A DNA stretch of 64,000 nt from positions 62,001-126,000 of the forward strand of contig CAJTKM010000002.1 in assembly GCA_910576545.1 (NCBI GenBank), in the 5' to 3' direction. A program made the translations under genes and the position numbers. Shown piece after piece: positions 34,310-42,358 of this stretch (position 1 is its first letter; each line of letters starts with the position of its first letter). The notes under the pieces are model-generated. The model saw only the letters and a program-made list of their open reading frames with translations, had not been told where the DNA came from and made no database searches. This DNA comes from Lachnospiraceae bacterium. Its GTDB lineage: Bacteria; Bacillota; Clostridia; Lachnospirales; Anaerotignaceae.

Positions 34310-34891
34310 ATGAACACTTTTGAAATCGGCAAGGAATATTATTCCCGTAGCATTTGCAATTACGATTGCGTTTTCACCATCAAGATCACCGGGCGGACCG
34401 CTAAAACCGTTTCTTATGAGTATATGGGCGAATCCCGCCGCTCCAAAATCCGCGTTGACGATTCCGGCGAATATATCCAGCCTGATCGGTACAGCATGGC
34501 CCCCGTTTTCCGGGCCGCGCGTGAGATTCAGGAAGAGGAAGCGCCCGCCGCTGAACCCGCCCCCACTCCCGCCGCGGAGGAATCCCCCGCCGCGGAGGTC
34601 GCGCCCCGCTCCAACGTCGTGACGATCTCCCAGCCCGCCGACGACGGTTCCGTGATCGTGATGATCGGTCAAACCCTCGAACGGAATTGTGGGGCCTGCT
34701 TCCCTCTCGAAAACGGAACGGTCGTCGGTTTCGTCGATGTTCCCGACGGGCTGGTTATTCGCGGCGGCGTGTTTGCCCTTGTCCGCTGGGATAGTTACCC
34801 GGACCGGCCCGAACGGGTCCGCCTGTCCGATATTCACCGCCGCGGCTGGCGGTCTGCGAACGGCTCCCCGCTTGGCGTGTTCGTCCGCTGA
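34310..34891 (+). CDS. Phage early protein with Ala/Pro linker
   Basis: 193 residues, starting at ATG 34310 with GGAGG upstream. Two beta-rich parts (residues 1-70 and about 105-193) are joined by an Ala/Pro/Glu linker with repeated AAE and PAAE units. I do not recognise either part. The 145-base leader after its promoter can form hairpins (GTTGCCG/CGGCAAC near 34199-34224), so expression may also be tuned after initiation. It is the first gene behind the main repressed rightward promoter. Confidence 0.65.
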   Translation: MNTFEIGKEYYSRSICNYDCVFTIKITGRTAKTVSYEYMGESRRSKIRVDDSGEYIQPDRYSMAPVFRAAREIQEEEAPAAEPAPTPAAEESPAAEVAPRSNVVTISQPADDGSVIVMIGQTLERNCGACFPLENGTVVGFVDVPDGLVIRGGVFALVRWDSYPDRPERVRLSDIHRRGWRSANGSPLGVFVR

Positions 34892-34934
34892 TACTTGACC
34901 GGGGCGGCGGCTCCCGCCGCCCTCTCCGGCAATG

Positions 34935-34963
34935 TTGACTTTTTGCACTCCCGCGATTATTAT
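34935..34963 (+). promoter_or_regulatory. Promoter for small early gene
   Basis: TTGACT - 17 bases - TATTAT. The spacer GCACTCCCGCGATTAT region looks like a decayed version of the operator, so repression here may be weak. Confidence 0.5.
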
Positions 34964-34984
34964 AATTTTGAAAGGGTGGTAATC

Positions 34985-35167
34985 ATGTTTAAGATTCCTA
35001 AAAAGTATCAGGCCGCTATTAAAGAGGTTTACAAAGATGAAGATGGCGTGTGGTGCAATCTGAACAATGGGTTTGTTCACGGTGTCGATGGAACGCACGT
35101 TATCCATTGTGAAACCTTTTCCGAACTTCGTTCCGAACTTTCCGACATTCGCAAAGACGATGACTGA
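34985..35167 (+). CDS. 60-residue phage early protein
   Basis: Starts at ATG 34985 with GGGTGG upstream. The sequence MFKIPKKYQAAIKEVYKDED is followed by an acidic tail ending IRKDDD. No family is recognised. It has its own promoter and is followed at once by a strong terminator, so it is a single-gene transcription unit. Confidence 0.55.
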   Translation: MFKIPKKYQAAIKEVYKDEDGVWCNLNNGFVHGVDGTHVIHCETFSELRSELSDIRKDDD

Positions 35168-35171
35168 CCGC

Positions 35172-35265
35172 AAAGCCCGCCGGATTTCCCGGCGGGCAAA
35201 TTTTTTCTAAAAAATTTTCAAAAACCCCTTGACTTTTCATACTCACGTGAGTATAATAATAATCA
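35172..35265 (+). repeat. 94-bp terminator-promoter cassette, copy A
   Basis: It combines a terminator (GCCCGCCGG/CCGGCGGGC stem, then TTTTTT), a short A/T spacer and the promoter TTGACT-N17-TATAAT with the perfect operator at 35239-35254. A copy differing at one base lies at 35758-35851. The cassette ends one gene and starts the next. Confidence 0.85.
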
Positions 35266-35304
35266 GAAAGAGGGCGTACCGCCCCGGAATAGGAGGAACG
35301 CAAA

Positions 35305-35742
35305 ATGAAGTTGAACAATGAAGATAAACGCCGGTTGGAAGAGGTTCTTTGGATGAGCGGAATCCCCTGTTACTCCGATATGTCCTTTGATGAAATGGCC
35401 GATTATCAACGGTATTCCGTAGCCGCCACCCGGAAAATCCGCGGCACATACAACAAGATTCAGAAAATCGCCGCCGAATGGGATATTGACAGATACGATA
35501 CAATCGCGTTTGTCAAAGGCGAAATTTACAACTGCTCCACTCTTCTTTTGTTCCTGCTTCTCAATTTCCGTAATACTCAAATGAGAAGCGACGATTTATC
35601 CCGATATATCTATGAAGAAACCGGGAATTCCATCCCCACTTACGATCTCAAACCTATGCTTTTTGGTCTTGACGCTATGACGCAATGCAACCCCATTTCT
35701 TACACTGATACGTTTGGTCTTGATTGTTTGCGTGTCAAGTGA
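35305..35742 (+). CDS. Phage early protein, unknown
   Basis: 145 residues, starting at ATG 35305 with AGGAGG 8 bases upstream. It is mostly helical with a hydrophobic run (STLLLFLLLNF) around residues 78-88. No domain is recognised. It is flanked by the two copies of the 94-bp terminator-promoter cassette, so it is an independent, repressible unit. Confidence 0.6.
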   Translation: MKLNNEDKRRLEEVLWMSGIPCYSDMSFDEMADYQRYSVAATRKIRGTYNKIQKIAAEWDIDRYDTIAFVKGEIYNCSTLLLFLLLNFRNTQMRSDDLSRYIYEETGNSIPTYDLKPMLFGLDAMTQCNPISYTDTFGLDCLRVK

Positions 35743-35757
35743 TAACCGCCAACATAA

Positions 35758-35851
35758 AAAGCCCGCCGGATTTCCCGGCGGGCAAATTTTTTCTAAAAAA
35801 ATTTCAAAAACCCCTTGACTTTTCATACTCACGTGAGTATAATAATAATCA
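35758..35851 (+). repeat. 94-bp terminator-promoter cassette, copy B
   Basis: This is almost identical to copy A at 35172 (one substitution in the A/T spacer). Its operator is at 35825-35840 and its -10 TATAAT at 35838-35843. Confidence 0.85.
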
Positions 35852-35881
35852 CAAGGAACGAAACAAACGGAGGTTTTCAAA

Positions 35882-36295
35882 ATGAAAAAGACAATGAACA
35901 AAGCCCAGCGCGCGTACATGATCGCAAAAGCCCGCGTTCAGGAAATCGAATCCCGGCAAGAGGAAATCGAAAAGAAGTATATTGCCGACAAGGGCATTGT
36001 GAACCCGGACGGCTCCACCCCTGATTTCCTGTGGTGCATGGACGACGACGCGGCCTTTGAAAAGGCGAATGAAGAGTGTTCCGCCCTGATCGTCGCCGCC
36101 GGTCTGGAAAGCGCGCTGAACGCCGCCCGTGACGATCTGAAAGCCGCGGAAGATTGCTTGATTTCCTACGGCCTGTCTCTTGCTCCCGCCGGTGTCCGGG
36201 CGACGCTCGAACGGGGCGTGAAGCAGAACGCGGCAATCCGGCAAAAGGTAATCGACGCAACGTACCGGCTGGACGTGTCCACGGTTCCGGCCTGA
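35882..36295 (+). CDS. Phage early coiled-coil protein
   Basis: 137 residues. The N-terminal 35 residues are basic and helical (KKTMNKAQRAYMIAKARVQEIESR), followed by an acidic middle and an Ala-rich helix. No family is recognised. ATG 35882 has GGAGG about 7 bases upstream. A GC-rich hairpin (GCGGGCGGCG/CCGCCGCCCGC) after the stop may partly terminate. Confidence 0.6.
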   Translation: MKKTMNKAQRAYMIAKARVQEIESRQEEIEKKYIADKGIVNPDGSTPDFLWCMDDDAAFEKANEECSALIVAAGLESALNAARDDLKAAEDCLISYGLSLAPAGVRATLERGVKQNAAIRQKVIDATYRLDVSTVPA

Positions 36296-36350
36296 AAGAA
36301 ACCCGCGGGCGGCGTAAACCGCCGCCCGCTTTCAAAATGGAGGTCTTATA

Positions 36351-36797
36351 ATGTGGGTTGAATATTATCAGCTTCCTAAAAACGCCGGAATATGTTGTGA
36401 ACATTGCGGGACATATATTCGCAATGTGTTTACAATTCATTTTGACGACGGTTTTTCGTTGAAATGCGGTGTTGAATGTTATAATAAATTGATGAAACAA
36501 TCTAATATTTCGCAATATGGGGAAAAGCTGTTGAAAAAGAAGATAAAACTTCTAAAGCTTTACGATGAAATGCGGTCTAACTGGACGCGATGGAACACCC
36601 CGGAAGAAGCTGAATCCGACGGTTGTTTTCAGCGCATAGAGGACCCAGAAAAGCCCGGTTTTTGGAGAATCAGGACGCAATCAGAATTTGAAGAAGAAAA
36701 GGAATTTGTGCTAAATGATCTTATCCCATACCGAATAAATTTAGTTCAATCCGAAATCAAGGAAAAATTTAAGCGCGTAACCATTCCGCACGAATGA
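36351..36797 (+). CDS. Small zinc-finger-like phage protein
   Basis: 148 residues with CCEHCG near residues 15-20 and a later CGVECYNK, a spaced cysteine pattern that could bind zinc. The C-terminal half is charged and helical. It is distinctly more A/T-rich than its neighbours, which suggests a separate origin. ATG 36351 has GGAGG upstream. It has no promoter of its own and is probably read through from 35838. Confidence 0.6.
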   Translation: MWVEYYQLPKNAGICCEHCGTYIRNVFTIHFDDGFSLKCGVECYNKLMKQSNISQYGEKLLKKKIKLLKLYDEMRSNWTRWNTPEEAESDGCFQRIEDPEKPGFWRIRTQSEFEEEKEFVLNDLIPYRINLVQSEIKEKFKRVTIPHE

Positions 36798-36806
36798 CCG
36801 CCAACG

Positions 36807-36841
36807 AAAAAAGCCCGCCGGGGCGATTCCCGGCGGGCTTT
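36807..36841. terminator. Bidirectional terminator, early/late boundary
   Basis: A strong GCCCGCCGGG/CCCGGCGGGC stem has A runs on the left and T runs on the right. It separates the rightward early genes from the leftward late operon and can stop both. Confidence 0.85.
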
Positions 36842-36870
36842 CATTCTGTCCGAATCGGACAAGTTTATTT

Positions 36871-37293
36871 TCAGGTTCCCGGCGCAATGGTTCCGGGTTC
36901 GGCGTTCAGCTTTGCGGCGATTTCCTCCGCTTCCTGCGGGGTCATTTTGATAACGTATTCCGGTTCGATGTATGCCGCAAGATTTCCGTTTGTCCCCCAC
37001 GCCTTTTTTGCTTCCTCCAGCGCGTTCTCGATTAGCTTTTCAATATCCTTTTCGCTGAAAAGCAGTTTCAGGACGGCGGGAATCCGCTGGTAAATCCAAT
37101 CGGACACGGCGGCAAGTTTCAGTTTGCCCGTACCGCCGCCGAATTCCTTTTCTGCCTTTGTGACAAGGCCGAAAAGAATTCGGTTCAGAACCGCCGTTTC
37201 GCCGCGCTTGATAAGAACGACGATCAGGGCAAGGAACGCAAGGACAACCAGCACGCTGTCCCAATTTGCCAGCAGAAACGCAAGAATCTTCAT
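36871..37293 (-). CDS. Holin-like protein, LLH type
   Basis: 140 residues: one N-terminal membrane segment (LANWDSVLVVLAFLALIVVLI), then an amphipathic helical region (KAEKEFGGGTGKLKL...). This layout matches LL-H-type phage holins, which let endolysin reach the cell wall. It is the last gene of the late operon and follows the endolysin gene by 14 bases. At least two other genes nearby have holin-like features, so which is the holin is uncertain. Confidence 0.6.
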   Translation of the reverse strand: MKILAFLLANWDSVLVVLAFLALIVVLIKRGETAVLNRILFGLVTKAEKEFGGGTGKLKLAAVSDWIYQRIPAVLKLLFSEKDIEKLIENALEEAKKAWGTNGNLAAYIEPEYVIKMTPQEAEEIAAKLNAEPGTIAPGT

Positions 37294-37307
37294 GTCGCTT
37301 TCTCCTT

Positions 37308-38942
37308 TCAGCTAATGACGGAACAGGCGGATTCAGGGACCCAGCCCAGCCCGTCGATGTGTACGCCGCATTTGCGGCCTGGATAGTAGTATTTGACCGT
37401 GAACGCGCCGTTCACGGTCTTTCCCTGCCCGTTCCCGTTGCTGTCCCGGTACAGGGGGCCGGAATACTGGACCCGCGCGCCGACGCGCATTTTCGGGGCC
37501 GCGTTCCCGCTCCCGGCGTAGTTCCCGCCGACGGTTTGCACGTCCGCCGCGTCAACCCAGCCGTAAACGGTGGACCCGCCGCCGGGTTCCGCTTTAAGCT
37601 GGTAAGGGTGTTTCCCCCGGTATGTCCCGATCACCTTTGCCGTCCCCGGTTTGCAGGCCGGGCCGGTCGCCGCGTTTGCGTTGGTGTAGTGCTTGCACCC
37701 CGTAAACCGCACCACGTCGCCCACCTTGAACGCCAGCGCCGCGGTGGTATCGGAGGACCCCCCGGACGTTCCGGGCCGTCCTGCGGGCGCTGTGGCGCTC
37801 CCTGCGGGTGTTTCTGCCGCCATGTCATAGGTGATATACGGCAAGCGCCCGTGTTTCGTCCACTTGCGCCCGTTCATCCCGGCAATTTTTCCGATGTTCA
37901 GGCACGCCGTCACTTGAACGCGGTTCAGGAAAGCGGGTGAACACTCGATGACCTTTCCGCCGCCGATGTAAACGCCGATATGACCTTTCAGCCAGACGGC
38001 TTCCCCCGGAACGATCTTCCCGAAATCTGTTGAAACGTCCTTGCAAACCTGAATCATACGGTCCGCCCCAATATCGGGAACGCCGTTCGACGCATAGGCC
38101 GCGCCGCCGTAGGTTTTGGACGCGTCGCCGGTCCAGCCCCAAAGAATCCCCTTGATTAAGCAAACGCAATCGAACCCGAAAACGGGCGGTTTCTTGTTTG
38201 CCGCGGCGCGAATCATTGCGGTTCTGTCCGTCTTTTTGTTGTAACTGTGGTTTCCGCAATACCGCGACACATTCCCGCCGGTCAGGGGCGCGCCAAAGCA
38301 CCCCATTACGTACAAGGTCGCGTGATTGTCCACCACGTCCTGCAATCGCCTGATAAATTCGGAAGCGTTCATTTTCCCCGTTCCTTTCCCGTTTGCGGGG
38401 CTTCCGGCCCCGCCCGTATCATTTGACCCGCCGGACGTTCCGGGCCGTCCTGCGGGCGCTGTGGCGCTCCCTGCGCCGTCGTAGGCGGTCAGGCCGTAAG
38501 ATTCTATAATCTGAATCAGCTTGTCCGCGTATTGCGGGTCTGTGGCGTAGCCCGCCGCCTTGATCGCCCGGCAAGCGGTTTTATAGTCCCGCTCCCCGAT
38601 AACGGCTTTATACCGGGTCGCGCCGGTCAGCAAGGCCGAATGATCGGCGACGCTCTCCGCCCAGCTATCATAAGCGCGGAAAAGCGCCGTGATCGTGGTA
38701 AAGGTCGCGCCGTCGTAACACTCCTTTGTTTCCGCGCTGTATACCTTGCCTTTCCAGCTTTTCCCCGCCTTGATTCCGAAAAGGGCGTTTGCCTTGACGG
38801 TCAGGCCGGATTTTCCCCAGCCGCTTTCAAGAATCGCCTGTGCGATTGTCAAGGACGCAAGAACGCCGCTTTTCTTCATGTCGTCGGCGGCAAGCGCGCC
38901 CACCCGCTCGATGAAGTCTTGATGTTCCTTTGTGATTGCCAT
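37308..38942 (-). CDS. Two-enzyme endolysin with SH3-like domains
   Basis: 544 residues. Residues 1-155 form a FlgJ-type glucosaminidase (LASLTIAQAILESGWGKSGL, ANALFGIKAGKSW). Residues about 195-375 form an NlpC/P60 peptidase with the cysteine in FGFDCVCL and histidine in GHIGVYIG. Residues about 405-544 are two SH3-like wall-binding units (FKVGDVVRFTG and MRVGARVQYSG). The two linkers are encoded by an identical 45-bp stretch. The protein should cut both glycan and peptide bonds of peptidoglycan at lysis; it has no signal peptide and needs a holin. Confidence 0.88.
   Translation of the reverse strand: MAITKEHQDFIERVGALAADDMKKSGVLASLTIAQAILESGWGKSGLTVKANALFGIKAGKSWKGKVYSAETKECYDGATFTTITALFRAYDSWAESVADHSALLTGATRYKAVIGERDYKTACRAIKAAGYATDPQYADKLIQIIESYGLTAYDGAGSATAPAGRPGTSGGSNDTGGAGSPANGKGTGKMNASEFIRRLQDVVDNHATLYVMGCFGAPLTGGNVSRYCGNHSYNKKTDRTAMIRAAANKKPPVFGFDCVCLIKGILWGWTGDASKTYGGAAYASNGVPDIGADRMIQVCKDVSTDFGKIVPGEAVWLKGHIGVYIGGGKVIECSPAFLNRVQVTACLNIGKIAGMNGRKWTKHGRLPYITYDMAAETPAGSATAPAGRPGTSGGSSDTTAALAFKVGDVVRFTGCKHYTNANAATGPACKPGTAKVIGTYRGKHPYQLKAEPGGGSTVYGWVDAADVQTVGGNYAGSGNAAPKMRVGARVQYSGPLYRDSNGNGQGKTVNGAFTVKYYYPGRKCGVHIDGLGWVPESACSVIS
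37762..37806. repeat. 45-bp direct repeat, endolysin linker, copy 1
   Basis: This is identical to 38431-38475 and encodes the linker SATAPAGRPGTSGG between the peptidase and the SH3-like domains. Confidence 0.85.
38431..38475. repeat. 45-bp direct repeat, endolysin linker, copy 2
   Basis: This encodes the same linker between the glucosaminidase and the NlpC/P60 domain. The peptidase domain is therefore bracketed by identical DNA, which could promote domain gain or loss by recombination. Confidence 0.85.
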
Positions 38943-38956
38943 TGCTCCGATCTCCT

Positions 38957-39355
38957 TTAAGGCTGAATGTTGTTCAGGTCAACGGGCATTCCGTCCGTTT
39001 CCGCCGGGTTCGCCTTTTTGATCTTCACGACGTTTTCGGCCTTTGCTTTCCACGAATAGAACCCGATTGCAACCGCCGTCGGCGTGGCGACGTAGGCAAG
39101 CAAAACCCCTAATTGTGACGGGTCGATTGTCACAACCCAAAAGCCCAGCCCGAACCCGGCAAAATAGGTCAAGAGGACCGCCGAAAGAAAGAGTTTTGAA
39201 AACTCGATCTTTCCGGCGGTCCTCTTTTCATCCCCTGCGGCGTTCGCGGCCCGGCTCCGCGCCCGGCGGCGCTTATTGCTCCGCCGCCGCTCAATCAGCA
39301 ACACGGCGGCAATCCCGCCGATCAGCCCGGCGGCAATGCTGAATAGATACCCCAT
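38957..39355 (-). CDS. Small membrane protein of lysis region
   Basis: 132 residues with an N-terminal membrane segment, a highly basic cytoplasmic stretch (ERRRSNKRRRARSRA) and two further membrane segments. Position directly upstream of the endolysin suggests a holin or antiholin, but the family is not recognised. Confidence 0.55.
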   Translation of the reverse strand: MGYLFSIAAGLIGGIAAVLLIERRRSNKRRRARSRAANAAGDEKRTAGKIEFSKLFLSAVLLTYFAGFGLGFWVVTIDPSQLGVLLAYVATPTAVAIGFYSWKAKAENVVKIKKANPAETDGMPVDLNNIQP

Positions 39356-39372
39356 GCCGCGCCGCCTTTCTG

Positions 39373-39675
39373 TCAGTCGTCGGAATGGTCCGCGGCCTGT
39401 TCCAAGCGGTCCAGCCTGTGGTGTGCCTGTTTCGCGGACGATTCAACGGCGGTCACGCGCTCCGCAATCCGCAAATACTGTTCGTCCTGCTTTTCCTGCT
39501 TCCGCTTAATGTCGTCGGTGTTTGCTTTGATATACCCGATTTCAGTAAGAACGGTCGCGTCTGCCCGCGCTTCGTCCTCTGTGTCCTTTTTGCCGTTGCG
39601 GGCAAATGCCGCATACCCGAACACGATAGCGCAAAGCGTAGAAATCACGCTGATAACCGGCAAAAGTTCGTTCAT
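39373..39675 (-). CDS. Membrane-anchored coiled-coil lysis-region protein
   Basis: 100 residues: one N-terminal membrane segment (LLPVISVISTLCAIVFGYAAF) then a heptad-rich coiled coil (EKQDEQYLRIAERVTAVES). It resembles small XhlA/hemolysin-type phage proteins of lysis cassettes, but with the membrane segment at the N-terminus. Function inferred from position only. Confidence 0.55.
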   Translation of the reverse strand: MNELLPVISVISTLCAIVFGYAAFARNGKKDTEDEARADATVLTEIGYIKANTDDIKRKQEKQDEQYLRIAERVTAVESSAKQAHHRLDRLEQAADHSDD

Positions 39676-39681
39676 GGTCGT

Positions 39682-40158
39682 TTACCTCCAGCAAAAGAAA
39701 TCTTTATAAACGCTTTTCAGCGAATACGGGGCCGGGTCAGGCGGCTTTCCTTTCTTCCCATAAACCGCCCATTCATAAGCCCAAATCAGCCACCGCGCCG
39801 TGTCCTCCGCCCAAATCGCAAAGGGCATAAGGAAGAACCACAAAAGGCCGAACGCCGGGCAAATCTGCCCCAGCACGTTCCCCGGCTGATTGCTGTAATC
39901 CCAAACCCCCAGCCCCAGCCAAAGGTTCAGGACGCACCCGGAAACGAATTCCACGGCAAGGACGATCAGCGCCCCGATCACCGCTTGCACGATGACCGGG
40001 GCGCGGAAGAATCCGGGCCGCTGGTTGATTGCTCCCACAAGGACCCCGCAAAGCCCGCCGACAATCAGCATGGACGGGTGGGACCTCCCGCGGAAGAGGA
40101 TTTCAAGGGCGACGTAAGCCGCCCCCAAAATAGCCCAAAGGGTCAAAATCCTTTTCAT
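39682..40158 (-). CDS. CmpB-type integral membrane protein
   Basis: 158 residues from ATG 40158, which overlaps the upstream stop by 4 bases (ATGA). About four membrane segments. The text HPSMLIVGGLCGVLVG and WDYSNQPGNVLGQICP resembles the putative CmpB-type ABC permease family (PF06541), which is often found near prophage lysis genes. Whether it acts as a holin or modifies the lysogen envelope is unknown. Confidence 0.6.
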   Translation of the reverse strand: MKRILTLWAILGAAYVALEILFRGRSHPSMLIVGGLCGVLVGAINQRPGFFRAPVIVQAVIGALIVLAVEFVSGCVLNLWLGLGVWDYSNQPGNVLGQICPAFGLLWFFLMPFAIWAEDTARWLIWAYEWAVYGKKGKPPDPAPYSLKSVYKDFFCWR

Positions 40159-40643
40159 GCCGCACCCCCGCCCGCGGCGGCAATGATCGCCGCCATGCTC
40201 TTTGCAAGGTCCGCGGGCAGTTCCGCGCCGTACTTGATGGAATCCAGTTCGGCAAGGTCCGCCCGCGCAATCCACGCGTTCAGGTGGTTGCAGTAGGTCC
40301 GGTGATAAAACACGTGGGCCGTCGCCGCCTGCGCCAGCGCGGTGAATTCCTCCGCCGGGTACATTCGGCAAAGTTCCCCGTCGGCGTGGTAGGGGACCGC
40401 CGCGGCCCCGTCCTTGACCGTCTGCGCCTGCGCCATCAATTCGGTTTGGTCGTGTTCGGTCAAGCTGTAATGGGACCCGCCCACGTCAACCCCGGCGTAA
40501 ATCGCCGCGGAACAGGCCGCGCCGATCTCCTGTTTCTTCACCCCGCGGACCTGTTCAACGTCGTTCCAATCGGAGGGCGGCTGGATTCCCAGCCGCTCCA
40601 GCCGCATTCCCCGGATACTGTCTTTCTTGTGCTGTACGCTCAT
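40155..40643 (-). CDS. Fibre-associated phage protein, unknown
   Basis: 162 residues, mostly helical and soluble. It starts at ATG 40643, overlapping the end of the DGR target gene by 4 bases, so its translation is coupled to it. Its position after a tail-fibre gene is that of fibre-assembly chaperones, and the length fits, but I do not recognise a family motif. Confidence 0.55.
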   Translation of the reverse strand: MSVQHKKDSIRGMRLERLGIQPPSDWNDVEQVRGVKKQEIGAACSAAIYAGVDVGGSHYSLTEHDQTELMAQAQTVKDGAAAVPYHADGELCRMYPAEEFTALAQAATAHVFYHRTYCNHLNAWIARADLAELDSIKYGAELPADLAKSMAAIIAAAGGGAA

Positions 40644-42358
40644 TCAAAATTCCCCCCCACGGACGAAATGAAACAGTCGCCGGTGGCCCCGTTCCGCTGA
40701 ACCTTGATACGGAAGTTAAAGCCCCATTCGGCGGCGGTCTTTGTGGTGTTGCTGAAAAAGAATTTGCTTCCGCTGGTGACGGCCTGTGTCACGTCCTCCC
40801 ACGTGGGCGCTTCGTCGTTGCCGTTGTTGCAGGCTTCCACGGTGAACACGGCCCCCGCGGGAATCTGCCGGGCGACGCTCATAATCGCCTTTGTAACCGC
40901 GTCGTCGCTGGCCAGCGGGGTCGCAAGCGAAAATTCGATTTCCGAAACGTTCTTGCTGAACGTGTACGTCCGGGTGGCGGTCCCGCCGGTCCCGTCGTCC
41001 GCGGTGATCTCCAGCGTGTGGGACCCGTTGGAAAGCTTCACCCATTCCGCCGCCGTCACGCTGAAATTGTATTCCTGCCCGCTGGTGACGGTGTGGGTCC
41101 GCTTCACGGCCCCGTCGATCTTTTCCGTGACGGTCAGCGTTTGCCCGCTGTCCTGATCGGTGACGGTGTACGCCTGCGAAAACGCCCCGGTTTTCTCCCC
41201 AAGGGCCGAATTTGCCCCGCTGATCGCGGGCGGCGTGTTGTGGGTGACGGCCCGGACCGGGCTGGTGGTGTATTCGGAATCCGCCCCCGCGTTGTCGTAG
41301 GCTTTGACCCGGTATGCGACGCTCTGCCAGTTGACGCTGGCGGTGTCGGTGTATGTCCGGTTGATTCCCTTGTAAATCTGCGTCCAGCTTCCGTCGTTCG
41401 CTTTCCGCTCCAAAATGTAGCCGGACACGCTTCCATCTTCATCCGTGGAAATCCCCCACGAAACCGCGACGTTCTGCCCGCTCAAAATCTGCGTCGGTAC
41501 ACTGATACTTCCGGGGGCGGACGGCGCACGATTCCAAATGATTGTATATGCGCCGTCGGAATCCGGGGAATCAGATACCAAGATTTCAGATTTAAGATTA
41601 CAAAGCGGGCGCGCGCCCCTGTAGCCGTAGTACGCGTAGTTGCTGTTCAACCCGCCGGAGGAAGAGACGTTGCGGACGTTGCACGAATTCGACGCGTAAG
41701 CGTCCGCAAGCCACCAATACCAAAACGAATTTGCGTTGAAACTGCTGTTCGTGTACTCGCTTTTCGACACACATTCCGCCGTGGGCTTTGCCTGCCGGGA
41801 AGCGTTGTCGCTGAACAAGGCCAGCTTGCTCCCGCATACGTGATCGCCGGACAAGCCCACTTCCGTACAGGTGGCGAAAAAGATTTTGTCGGTACAGGTT
41901 TCCGTACCGCCGCCGTCAACCGACGCTTTGCCGACGGTGTGCGTTGTGGTAAGCAGGGCCGCAAGGAAGTTCGCGGAGAATCCCGCAAGGAAACCCGCTT
42001 CCCCGTCGTATTCGTTGTAATTGCTCCATACGTTAGCATTCGACGGGGGCGCGTCGGCGCTGTGCTGGGCGCTGTACCATTTCCCCGCCGCCGCCGCGCT
42101 GTTCAGCCATTGCCGGATATTAGAGAAAATCCAGCGGTTGTTGCCGTAGGAACGGCGGTTGCTGTCGCTGTTGCCGCTCTCGATAGCGTCAAAGCATTTC
42201 AGGGAAATAATGCGTTCCGTAATCAGGGTAACGGAATTCGCGGGATAGCCCGCGTGGTTCTTGTCGGCAACCTTCCAAATGATAGGCTTGCCGTTGTAAA
42301 GTGTGCCGGTGTCTTTGACAAGCGCGCCGACGGCCAGCGTGCTTAATGCTTTAGCCAT
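40640..42358 (-). CDS. DGR target protein, tail-fibre-like
   Basis: 572 residues. Residues 1-275 resemble the DUF6273 domain (a C-type-lectin-like fold used by many DGR targets), including NNRWIFSNIRQWLNS and FWYWWLADAY. The variable segment occupies residues 222-253. A fibronectin III-like domain (about 278-370, starting APSAPGSISVPTQ), an Ig/cadherin-like domain (about 372-460) and a C-terminal domain (to 572) follow. It should sit at the tail tip and bind host surface ligands. ATG 42358 overlaps the RT stop codon by one base (TAATG). A variable segment so far from the C-terminus is atypical for DGR targets. Confidence 0.9.
   Translation of the reverse strand: MAKALSTLAVGALVKDTGTLYNGKPIIWKVADKNHAGYPANSVTLITERIISLKCFDAIESGNSDSNRRSYGNNRWIFSNIRQWLNSAAAAGKWYSAQHSADAPPSNANVWSNYNEYDGEAGFLAGFSANFLAALLTTTHTVGKASVDGGGTETCTDKIFFATCTEVGLSGDHVCGSKLALFSDNASRQAKPTAECVSKSEYTNSSFNANSFWYWWLADAYASNSCNVRNVSSSGGLNSNYAYYGYRGARPLCNLKSEILVSDSPDSDGAYTIIWNRAPSAPGSISVPTQILSGQNVAVSWGISTDEDGSVSGYILERKANDGSWTQIYKGINRTYTDTASVNWQSVAYRVKAYDNAGADSEYTTSPVRAVTHNTPPAISGANSALGEKTGAFSQAYTVTDQDSGQTLTVTEKIDGAVKRTHTVTSGQEYNFSVTAAEWVKLSNGSHTLEITADDGTGGTATRTYTFSKNVSEIEFSLATPLASDDAVTKAIMSVARQIPAGAVFTVEACNNGNDEAPTWEDVTQAVTSGSKFFFSNTTKTAAEWGFNFRIKVQRNGATGDCFISSVGGNFE
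41601..41695 (-). repeat. DGR variable repeat (VR)
   Basis: 95 bases matching the template at 43718-43812 with eight substitutions (41623, 41629, 41638, 41643, 41652, 41664, 41665 and 41682). Every one lies at a template A on the coding strand (T on the + strand). They change seven residues: Y to C, N to S twice, E to G and N to Y three times. The GC-only 3' end (GGGCGCGCGCCC, a perfect 12-bp palindrome) is unchanged and is the likely initiation-of-mutagenic-homing site. Confidence 0.95.
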
